NCBI GenBank assembly: GCA_021815935.1
Contig: JAKAZH010000053.1
Span: 1-10,047 of the forward strand
Origin: Actinomycetes bacterium
GTDB lineage: Bacteria; Actinomycetota; Acidimicrobiia; Acidimicrobiales; Palsa-688
Length of the DNA: 10,047 nt
Direction of reading: 5' to 3'
The notes beneath the pieces were generated by a model. It was not told where the DNA came from. It was given only the letters and a program-made list of their open reading frames with translations, and did not search any database. Position 1 is the stretch's first letter; each line of letters starts with the position of its first letter. This document shows, piece by piece, positions 1-6,900 of this stretch. The position numbers and the translations under genes are program-made.

Positions 1-590
1 CGCCGGAGCAACGCCTCCGGGTCGACCTGCCCGGTCATGAGCCGGCTGCCTGCGCACGCAACGCCGAAACGGCCGCCTTCCTCGTCGGCGAAGCTTACGA
101 CGGCTACCGGCCGTGGCGGAATCGTGTAGGAATGCACAAGGCGGTCTATGGCAGCGAACCCCGCGACGACACCGAGCGGTCCGTCGTATGCTCCACCTCC
201 CGGCACGCTGTCGAGGTGGCTGCCGGTGACCACTGCGTTCGGTCCGGGGCCGCCCCACCACGCCCAAAGGTTCCCGTTGACGTCTTCGTCTAGGACCATT
301 CCCCTGCTTGTCGCTTGGCGGCGGAACCACTCACGGCAGGCCAGGTCTGAGTCGGTCCACGCCAAGCGGTAGTAACCGCCGTCACCGGCGCGTCCGATCG
401 GCGCAAGGCTCGCCCACATGGCTTCGAAGTCCTCGACGGGGCCGGGGAAAGCGCCGGCTTTACGGGCGGTCACGTCAGAGGTGCCGACGTCAGAGGTGCC
501 GACGTCAGAGGTGCCGACGTCAGACGCCCCCGCTTCAGAAACGCCACCTCCGCTGACATAGCGTCCCCCGGCTACGACCTGCTTGCTCAT
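1..590 (-). CDS. M20-family metallo-amidohydrolase (allantoate amidohydrolase / N-carbamoyl-L-amino-acid hydrolase type), C-terminus missing
   Basis: This open frame runs from ATG at 590 off the left edge, showing 196 codons of an expected ~400-450. M20 binuclear-zinc motifs are visible: SHLDS (H125 and D127), YDGPLG (bridging Asp D136) and ADEEGGRFG (E170/E171, where family members have the catalytic Glu and a metal ligand). This arrangement is typical of allantoate amidohydrolase, N-carbamoyl amino acid hydrolase and ureidoglycolate-type enzymes. They hydrolyse C-N bonds of ureido or amide groups in the cytoplasm. The ATG overlaps the hutU stop (ATGA), so translation is probably coupled. 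In that context the natural substrate is more likely N-formyl- or N-formimidoyl-L-glutamate than allantoate; this is inference from position. Residues ~20-40 carry a (TSDVG)n tandem repeat before the catalytic domain begins near FEAMW (about residue 53). The dimerisation domain and the later His ligand are outside the window. Confidence 0.85.
   Translation of the reverse strand, partial: MSKQVVAGGRYVSGGGVSEAGASDVGTSDVGTSDVGTSDVTARKAGAFPGPVEDFEAMWASLAPIGRAGDGGYYRLAWTDSDLACREWFRRQATSRGMVLDEDVNGNLWAWWGGPGPNAVVTGSHLDSVPGGGAYDGPLGVVAGFAAIDRLVHSYTIPPRPVAVVSFADEEGGRFGVACAGSRLMTGQVDPEALLR
472..523 (-). repeat. 15-bp tandem repeat, about 3.5 copies, inside the M20 hydrolase gene
   Basis: The plus-strand unit ACGTCAGAGGTGCCG is repeated exactly at 472-486, 487-501 and 502-516, followed by a partial copy (ACGTCAG) to 523. 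On the coding strand it encodes TSDVG units in frame in the N-terminal extension, ahead of the M20 fold. A multiple of 15 bp preserves the frame, so copy number could vary between strains without breaking the gene. It probably encodes a flexible acidic linker. Confidence 0.95.
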
Positions 591-2257
591 GCCTGTGACC
601 CGACAGGTGGTATCTGCACGCCGCGGCTCGAGGCGACCTCGCGTGCGCTCTCGTACCCGGCGTCTGCATGGCGCAGGACGCCCATCGCCGGATCGTTTGT
701 GAGGACGCGGCGGATCTTCTCGCCGGCGAGCTCACTCCCGTCGGCGACGCATACCTGTCCGGCGTGGATAGATCGGCCCATGCCGACCCCCCCGCCATGG
801 TGTATCGACACCCAGGATGCACCGGACGCCACGTTGACCATGGCGTTCAGCAGCGGCCAGTCGGCTATCGCGTCGGATCCGTCGAGCATCGCCTCGGTCT
901 CCCGGTACGGCGACGCTACCGAGCCGCAGTCAAGATGGTCCCGACCGATGACTATCGGCCCGGCGAGCTCGCCGTTTGCGACTAGCTCGTTGAAGCGTAC
1001 GCCCGCCCGGTCCCGCTCACCGTATCCGAGCCAGCAGATCCGGGCGGGCAGACCCTGGAACGCGACCTTCTCCCTGGCGCTGTGGATCCAGCGGGCAAGT
1101 GGGTCGTTGTCCGGGAAGAGGTCGAGCACAGCCCGGTCGGTGACGGCAATGTCGTGAGGGTCACCGCTCAGCGCCGCCCAGCGGAAAGGGCCTTTTCCTT
1201 CGCAGAACAGGGGCCGGATGTAAGCAGGGACGAAGCCCGGGAAGTCGAACGCCCGCCCGTAACCGGCGACTCGTGCTTCCGCTCTGATCGAGTTCCCGTA
1301 GTCGAACACCTCTGCCCCCGCGTCGGCGAAGCCAACCATGGCCTCAACGTGGCGTGCCATGGACTGGCGCGCCGCTTTTGTGAACCCCTGCGGGTCCGAA
1401 CGTCGGGCGTCTGCCATGTCGGCGAATTCCATTCCGGCGGGCAGGTAGCTGAGCGGGTCATGGGCCGAAGTCTGGTCGGTCACGACGTCGATCGGGACTC
1501 CCCGTCGAAGCAGTTCGGGAACGACGTCCGCGCAGTTCCCCTCCACCCCGATCGACAGGGGGCGGCGGCTCCTACGCGCTGCGAGAGCGCTCTCGACCGC
1601 CTCGTCGAGGGAGCCCGCCTGCTCGTCCAGATACCGGGTTTCGACCCTGCGAGCTATCCGGCTCGGATCGCAGTCGACTGCGATGACCACTCCCCCGTTC
1701 ATCGTCACCGCCAGAGGCTGGGCCCCTCCCATCCCGCCGAGGCCGCCGGTCAAGGTGATCGTCCCGGCGAGCGAACCACCGAAACGCTTCTCTGCGACAG
1801 CTGCGAACGTCTCGTACGTGCCCTGAAGTATCCCTTGAGAGCCGATGTAGATCCACGATCCGGCTGTCATTTGGCCGTACATCGTCAGGCCTAGCGCGTC
1901 AAGGCGGCGGAACTCCTCCCAGTTGGCCCACTCTGGGACGAGGTTGGAGTTTGCGATGAGGACCCTTGGAGCCCACTCCCATGTACGCAGGACGCCGACA
2001 GGCTTGCCTGACTGGATCAGCAAGGTCTCGTCGGGCGCAAGGCTCCGCAGCGCAGCAACGATCCCCTCGAAGCAGGCCCAGTTCCTCGCAGCTTTCCCGT
2101 TCCCGCCGTAGACGACCAGGTCGTCGGGATGCTCGGCGACGTCGGGGTCGAGGTTGTTGTGCAACATCCGAAGCGCCCCCTCCGCCTCCCAACTGCGACA
2201 TGAAACCTCGGTTCCGGTCGGGCTGTGCAACGTTCTCGGTTGGCTATTCGCGCTCAC
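587..2257 (-). CDS. hutU: Urocanate hydratase (urocanase)
   Basis: This 556-aa protein catalyses the second step of histidine degradation, hydrating urocanate to 4-imidazolone-5-propionate with tightly bound NAD+ as an electrophile, in the cytoplasm. The length matches the family (~555-560 aa) and similarity is visible throughout: [10 protein letters not shown] and [11 protein letters not shown] near the N-terminus, [15 protein letters not shown], the glycine-rich NAD-binding [10 protein letters not shown] around residues 171-180, [42 protein letters not shown] with Cys408 (equivalent to Cys410 of the Pseudomonas putida enzyme), [22 protein letters not shown] and [15 protein letters not shown]. 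Nothing essential appears to be missing. The start is GTG at 2257. It is the only upstream start that keeps the conserved N-terminal block, and no Shine-Dalgarno sequence precedes it. The stop overlaps the next gene by ATGA. The codon after D in RDHLDCGS is Cys, where P. putida has Ser. Confidence 0.98.
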   Translation of the reverse strand: MSANSQPRTLHSPTGTEVSCRSWEAEGALRMLHNNLDPDVAEHPDDLVVYGGNGKAARNWACFEGIVAALRSLAPDETLLIQSGKPVGVLRTWEWAPRVLIANSNLVPEWANWEEFRRLDALGLTMYGQMTAGSWIYIGSQGILQGTYETFAAVAEKRFGGSLAGTITLTGGLGGMGGAQPLAVTMNGGVVIAVDCDPSRIARRVETRYLDEQAGSLDEAVESALAARRSRRPLSIGVEGNCADVVPELLRRGVPIDVVTDQTSAHDPLSYLPAGMEFADMADARRSDPQGFTKAARQSMARHVEAMVGFADAGAEVFDYGNSIRAEARVAGYGRAFDFPGFVPAYIRPLFCEGKGPFRWAALSGDPHDIAVTDRAVLDLFPDNDPLARWIHSAREKVAFQGLPARICWLGYGERDRAGVRFNELVANGELAGPIVIGRDHLDCGSVASPYRETEAMLDGSDAIADWPLLNAMVNVASGASWVSIHHGGGVGMGRSIHAGQVCVADGSELAGEKIRRVLTNDPAMGVLRHADAGYESAREVASSRGVQIPPVGSQA

Positions 2258-2303
2258 ACATCGTAGTGAATCAGTTCATTCAGGACTTGTCAACTAGTTG
2301 TCA
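2258..2303 (-). promoter_or_regulatory. Candidate hutU promoter with palindrome over the -35 box
   Basis: Reading the minus strand, a perfect TTGACA lies at 2293-2288. After 17 bp comes TTCACT at 2270-2265 (3 of 6 to TATAAT). The predicted start of transcription is then about 2258-2257, on or next to the GTG of hutU, giving a leaderless or nearly leaderless mRNA. This fits the absence of a ribosome binding site. The perfect 10-bp palindrome CAACTAGTTG (2291-2300) overlaps the -35 box and sits in a TGACA-ACTAGT-TGACA direct repeat (2303-2288), a plausible repressor site. The element overlaps the last codons and stop of the upstream eamA gene. Promoter and operator are predictions from sequence only; the -10 is weak. 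Confidence 0.45.
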
Positions 2304-3258
2304 CTACTTCATTCAGCTCTGCAATGGTGCAGATCGACTTGCCCGATGTGTACGGGGCATCCCGAAGTACACGATCGGCTTCAGGCTTACCCGGGATAGC
2401 ATCGACGACGAGCATTGCCCCGACGACCATCACTCCCCCGACGAGCACGGGCAGGCCTATGCTCTGGCCGACGATCCAAGCGGTTGAGGCAGCAAAGACC
2501 GGCTCCATGGTCAATACGAGAGCCGTCCGCCCAGGGCTCAGCTGTGCCTGTGCCCAGCTTTGGATCACGAAGGCGAAGGCAGTCGCAACCAAGGCCGTGA
2601 TAACTATCGCCCACCACTGCGACGACGACGACGGGACACTCAGCCCTTGGAATCCACCGAGAAGCAGATTCATCGCTGCGACGGTGAGCAGCTGCACCGT
2701 GGCGAGCCCGTAAGCCTGATCTTTCGAGGACCACCGGCTTAGACCGACGATCTGGCCCGCGAACATCACGGCACTGCCCAAGGTCAGCGTGGCTCCGAGG
2801 CCAATCGTTATCCCGCTCGATGACATCACCGCGAGGCCGCACGTGGCGACTACGGCCCCGCCGAGGATACGTCTGGTCGGGCGTTGCCCGAACACGATCC
2901 AAGCAAGAAAAGGCGTGAATATGACGGCGAGCCCTGTGAGCAGCCCTGAGACTGCGGCACTGGTGTAGCGCAGGCCAGCGGTCTGGAGGAGGTATCCACC
3001 GCCAAGGGCCAGTCCGATGACGACTCCTTTAAGCCACCCTTGGCGACCGAGCTTCTTCAGGGCGCGAGGACGCGCAAATCCGAGTACAGCTCCGGCAAGC
3101 AGAAAACGCCATGCAAGGAAGCTCGTCACCGACAGACGCGCCACGGCATCCTGGACGATGACGAACGTCGACCCCCAGGCCGCCGTCACCACAAGTAGCG
3201 CCACGACCGCCTTAGCGGAGCGCTCCTGATTCGATGTTGTGGTGCGCTCCTGATTCAC
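2290..3258 (-). CDS. EamA/DMT-superfamily transporter (RhaT/YdcZ-like drug/metabolite exporter)
   Basis: This 322-aa inner-membrane protein has about ten hydrophobic segments arranged as two EamA repeats (about residues 17-150 and 155-290). Repeat one opens with VVALLVVTAAWGSTFVIVQDAV, cut by W-G-S-T-F, a common start of EamA repeats. It continues with RFLLAGAVL and LQTAGLRYTSAAVSGLLTGL, whose conserved pattern precedes the loop before FTPFLAWIVFGQRP. Repeat two ends with LVLTMEPVFAASTAWIVGQ and a last helix VGGVMVVGAMLVVD. Family members export amino acids, purines or other metabolites, or import them; the substrate cannot be read from sequence. The start is GTG at 3258, with no Shine-Dalgarno sequence and a -10-like TATACT 8-9 bp upstream. 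The gene is divergent from an XRE-cupin regulator that probably controls it, and ends 32 bp before hutU on the same strand. The short hydrophilic N-terminus contains a duplicated NQER. Confidence 0.9.
   Translation of the reverse strand: MNQERTTTSNQERSAKAVVALLVVTAAWGSTFVIVQDAVARLSVTSFLAWRFLLAGAVLGFARPRALKKLGRQGWLKGVVIGLALGGGYLLQTAGLRYTSAAVSGLLTGLAVIFTPFLAWIVFGQRPTRRILGGAVVATCGLAVMSSSGITIGLGATLTLGSAVMFAGQIVGLSRWSSKDQAYGLATVQLLTVAAMNLLLGGFQGLSVPSSSSQWWAIVITALVATAFAFVIQSWAQAQLSPGRTALVLTMEPVFAASTAWIVGQSIGLPVLVGGVMVVGAMLVVDAIPGKPEADRVLRDAPYTSGKSICTIAELNEVVTTS
3220..3256 (-). repeat. 13-bp direct repeat at the 5' end of eamA
   Basis: The plus-strand sequence GCGCTCCTGATTC occurs at 3220-3232 and again at 3244-3256, 24 bp apart start to start. 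On the coding strand it gives the peptide NQER twice (residues 2-5 and 10-13), each with an embedded AGGAG. The spacing is a multiple of three, so the frame is kept. It looks like a small in-frame duplication in the cytoplasmic N-terminal tail, or a duplicated ribosome-binding-like motif. Confidence 0.85.
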
Positions 3259-3283
3259 AAGAGTGCAGTATATTACACTTTTG
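3258..3283. promoter_or_regulatory. Divergent promoter region with 26-bp imperfect palindromic operator
   Basis: The core AGTGCAGTATATTACACT (3262-3279) is a two-fold symmetric site with 7 of 9 matching pairs per arm. Symmetry extends outward through CAA at 3258-3260 and TTG at 3281-3283, giving 10 of 13 pairs over 26 bp. It covers TATACT (minus strand, 3272-3267), a -10 candidate whose transcription start would fall at ~3259-3260 just before the eamA GTG. It also covers TATATT (plus strand, 3269-3274), a -10 candidate for the regulator with a leader of ~35 nt. No good -35 box is visible for either. A protein bound here would block both promoters, the expected layout for an autoregulated XRE regulator with a divergent target. 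Confidence 0.6.
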
Positions 3284-3316
3284 GGGCCGGCCCGGAGTTA
3301 TTTCTGTCACCGCAGG

Positions 3317-3934
3317 ATGAGCCAAGATGTGAAGGTGGCGTCACCAGGCAATAGGCATTCAGCACTGCTGGAAGAGGTTGGCCGCAGGGCTCGGCAGCTC
3401 CGCCTGGACAAGCGCCTCACCTTGGACGAGCTCAGTCAACTCTCCGAGGTGAGCCGCCGCACGATCATCTCGCTGGAGGCAGGTGAGGCCAACGTGAGCC
3501 TCGGCACGTTGGACAAGCTCGCCCGGGCGCTCGGCACGAACTTCGGATCCCTTGTTTCCGAGCGCAAGCCTGAAGCACTCGTGTCGGAGCCGTTCGGGGA
3601 CGTGTCGCCGATCTGGCAGGACGTCGACGGCAGCAGCGCCCGGCTGCTCGTGGCCTACGCTTCGCTGGCGGGAGCCGAAATGTGGAGTTGGGAACTTGCC
3701 GGCGGCGCGCGCTACGACGCCGACCCTGACCCACCTGGGAGCGAGGAGCTCATCCTCGTATCAGCCGGGCTCATCCACATCGAGGTGGACGGAGAGCTGC
3801 TTACCATCTCTGCGGGAAGCTACCTCCGACTGCCTTCGGATCGCAGCTATTCGTATATCAACGCTGGACCCGAACCCGCGTCGTTCACACGGCTTGTCAC
3901 GACGAGCGCAATCGCCCGCCCCACCGAACGATAA
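3317..3934 (+). CDS. XRE-family transcriptional regulator with C-terminal cupin domain
   Basis: This is a 205-aa DNA-binding regulator. Residues ~15-75 form an XRE/Cro helix-turn-helix: EEVGRRARQLRLDKRLT, then LDELSQLSEVSRRTIISLEAGEANVSLGTL split by the turn, then DKLARALG. Residues ~120-195 form a small cupin barrel (MWSWELAGG, SEELILVSAGLIHIEVDGE, ISAGSYLRLPSDRSYSYINAG). This architecture matches PuuR/SutR-like regulators, in which the cupin senses a small ligand. The usual metal-binding His residues are absent (ARYDADPDP and DRSYSY where many cupins have HxH and H), so the sensor is probably metal-independent. ATG 3317 is chosen over an in-frame GTG at 3263, because the longer version adds a non-conserved tail and would begin inside the operator. 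No proper Shine-Dalgarno sequence precedes either start. Divergence from eamA suggests that gene is the target. The stop overlaps the hrpA start (TAATG). Confidence 0.87.
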   Translation: MSQDVKVASPGNRHSALLEEVGRRARQLRLDKRLTLDELSQLSEVSRRTIISLEAGEANVSLGTLDKLARALGTNFGSLVSERKPEALVSEPFGDVSPIWQDVDGSSARLLVAYASLAGAEMWSWELAGGARYDADPDPPGSEELILVSAGLIHIEVDGELLTISAGSYLRLPSDRSYSYINAGPEPASFTRLVTTSAIARPTER

Positions 3935-6900
3935 TGACGAGGTCGCGACCCTCGATCCTGACCGCGCCGCCGATCACCTATCCCGAGGACCTACCGGTAG
4001 CCGCTCGACGTGAAGAGATCAAAGCGGCGATCCAGCGCAACCAGGTAGTCGTGATAGCCGGCGAGACCGGTTCGGGGAAGACAACTCAACTTCCGAAGAT
4101 GTGCCTTGAGCTCGGCCGGGGCCGCACTGCGATGATCGGCCACACCCAGCCGCGCCGTATAGCCGCTCGAGCTGTTGCGGAGCGGCTCGCCAGCGAGCTG
4201 GGCGTCCCCGTCGGCGAGGCTGTCGGGTTCGCGGTGCGCTTCGATGACCGCGTCGGAGGCCAGACCATGGTCAAAGTAATGACCGATGGAGTGCTCCTCG
4301 CCGAGATCCGCCGCGATCGTCTCCTTCGCTCCTACGACACGATAATCGTCGACGAGGCGCATGAGCGGAGCCTCAACATCGACTTCCTTCTCGGATACCT
4401 GGCGCAGATCATGCCGCGCAGGAACGACTTGAAGCTCGTCATCACCTCCGCCACTATCGACACCGCCCGGATCGCCGCCCACTTCGGTGCAGCGGTCATT
4501 GAGGTCTCCGGCCGGAGCTTCCCGATCGAGGTCCGATACCGCGACCCGTCTGGGTCCACTCTCACGGATGCGGCGGAGACTGCGGACGCTGCAGATTCCG
4601 CGGACGCCGCGGACGCCGCGGACGCTGCGGATTCCGCTCGGCCCGAAGCTGCTGACATCAACGAGGCGATCTGCGACGCCGTAGCCGAACTTTGCGCCGA
4701 AGGTCCAGGAGACGTTTTGGTGTTCGTCCCCGGCGAGCGCGACATCCGGGACGCCGCTCAGGCCCTACACCAATCCGGCCCGGCGGATGTCGAGGTCCTG
4801 CCGCTGTATTCGCGCCTGTCTGCGGCCGAGTCGCACAAAGTGTTCCGCCCGCACCGCGCTCGTCGGGTGGTAGTTGCCACGAACGTCGCGGAAACGTCCC
4901 TGACCGTGCCCGGCATCCGCTACGTCGTTGACACCGGCCTCGCAAGAATCTCCCGGTTCAGCCATCGCAGCAAAGTTCAGCGGCTTCCGATCGAAGCTGT
5001 CTCGCGAGCGTCCGCCGACCAGCGAGCCGGCCGTTGCGGGCGCGAAGCGCCCGGGATATGCATCCGGCTGTACGCGGAGGCGGACTACCTGGCGCGTCCC
5101 GAGTTCACCGATCCGGAGATCCTGCGGACGAACCTGGCCTCGGTCCTTTTGACGATGGCATCTATGGATCTGGGCGAGGTGGAGGACTTCCCTTTCATCC
5201 AGGCGCCGGATCGTCGCTCGATCACCGACGCGCGGACGATCCTCGTCGAGCTCGGTGCGATGGAGCTCGACGGCAATCGGTGGAAAAGCACCCCCCTCGG
5301 TCGGCGCATGGCCCGCCTTCCACTCGACCCTCGCCTCGCACGTATCGTCGTCGAAGGACACGAACGCGGATGTCTTCGCGAAGTGACGCTCATTGCTGCC
5401 GCTTTGTCGATACAGGATCCGAGAGTGAGACCGCGCGACTCCTCGGAGGCGGATGCGCTGCACCTGCGATTCGACGTCGGCGACTCGGATTTCATCGGGC
5501 TACTGCGTTTGTGGGATTACATTTCTGATTTGGCACAGGACATGTCAGGAAATGCTTTCCGGCGGCGGTGCAAGGCGGAGTTCCTCAACGTCATGAGGCT
5601 GCGCGAATGGCAGGACATAGCCGGCCAGATCCGCCAGGCGTACCGCTCGGAGGGCTGGCACGCAAACAGCGCAGAAGTTTCGCCCGATGCCATCCACCAG
5701 GCCATGTTGACCGGCCTTCTCTCGAACGTAGGCCGGCGGGACCGAATCCGCAGGGACTATCAGGGCACACGCCAAACGAGGTGGAGGATCGCAAGGGCTT
5801 CGGCGACCTCCAGACGTTCCCCCGAATGGGTGATGGCGGGCACACTGGTCGAGACTGAGGGGATCTGGGCACACAGCGCCGCTGCCGTCCAGTCGAAGTG
5901 GATCGAACAGGCAGGCGCCCACCTTGCGCAGCATTCCTACGGCGAAGCGTTCTGGGACCCGGAGCGAGGCGAAGCGGTCACCATCGAGAATGTGACAGTT
6001 CTGGGCCTCCTCGTCGTCGACAAGAGACGGGTCGCCCTCGCTCGCGTCGACCCGCAGGAGTCCAGGCGGATGGTAATCCACCACGCCCTTGTGAAGGGCG
6101 AATCCCCCCTCCGGATACCCACGCTCGCGGCGACACGAGAGCGAGTCGACGCACTCGACGCCCTCGAGGACAGGATGCGCCGCCACGATCTGTTCGCGGG
6201 CGATGACGCTCTGGAGCGGTTCTATGACCGGGTCGTTCCGAGTGAGGCTACGGGTACCCGCCGCCTCGAGCGCTGGTGGCGTCACGCGGCGAGTGGGGGC
6301 AACGATCCCCTCCACGTACCGCTATCTGTGCTTGTAGATCCTGACGCTCAACCTCTTCGCCTCTCCGACTACCCCGACTGGTGGGATCATGCGGGCCTTC
6401 GTTTGCGCCTCCGTTACCGCTACACGCCGGGTGAACCAGACGATGGTGTGACAGTTCAACTGCCACTTCTTGCCATCAACCGCGTGAATGCGACGGCATT
6501 CGAAGGCCACATACCCGGACGACGCATCGATCTCATCGCTGCGTTGATCAGGATCGCCCCGAAGGAGGTGCGGCGCTTCATTGCGAGCACCGAGGAGGTC
6601 GCAGCCGAGATCGCTGCCGAGATCGCAAACGGAACAGACACCGAGACCACGGGGACCACCGGGACGCCGCCCTCTCAAAAGTCCGGCACACGGCCCGGCT
6701 TCCTCGATTCTGTGGCCGTCGCCCTGGCTCGAATCAGCGGCGAACCAATGACGGCGGCGTCATGGGACCTCGACCGACTCCCGGGGCATCTCCGGGTAGG
6801 TTTCGAGGTGATCGGCACCGCCAACACGACGATAGCCCGGAGCAAGAACCTTTCCACCCTGCAGTCGTCGCTCTGCGGAGCGTTCCTTGATGCCGCCCGG

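Noticed and set aside
1082..1894. 270-codon plus-strand open frame opposite hutU
   Set aside because: It is antisense to conserved urocanase sequence, has no recognisable domain, and is the kind of long shadow frame high-GC coding DNA produces.
3284..3293. GGGCCGGCCC palindrome in the regulator leader as a hairpin or operator
   Set aside because: It is a perfect 10-bp dyad but has no loop and such GC palindromes arise easily at this base composition; the neighbouring 26-bp dyad is a better operator.
3263..3316. N-terminal extension of the XRE regulator starting at GTG 3263
   Set aside because: It would start within the predicted operator, adds a non-family-like tail, and the fold begins well after Met at 3317. 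A TTG at 3281 was also considered and judged unlikely.
4765..6315. Long minus-strand open frames (232 and 256 codons) opposite hrpA
   Set aside because: They lie wholly within a helicase whose motifs are intact and show no domain of their own; composition is Arg/Pro-rich as expected for shadow frames.
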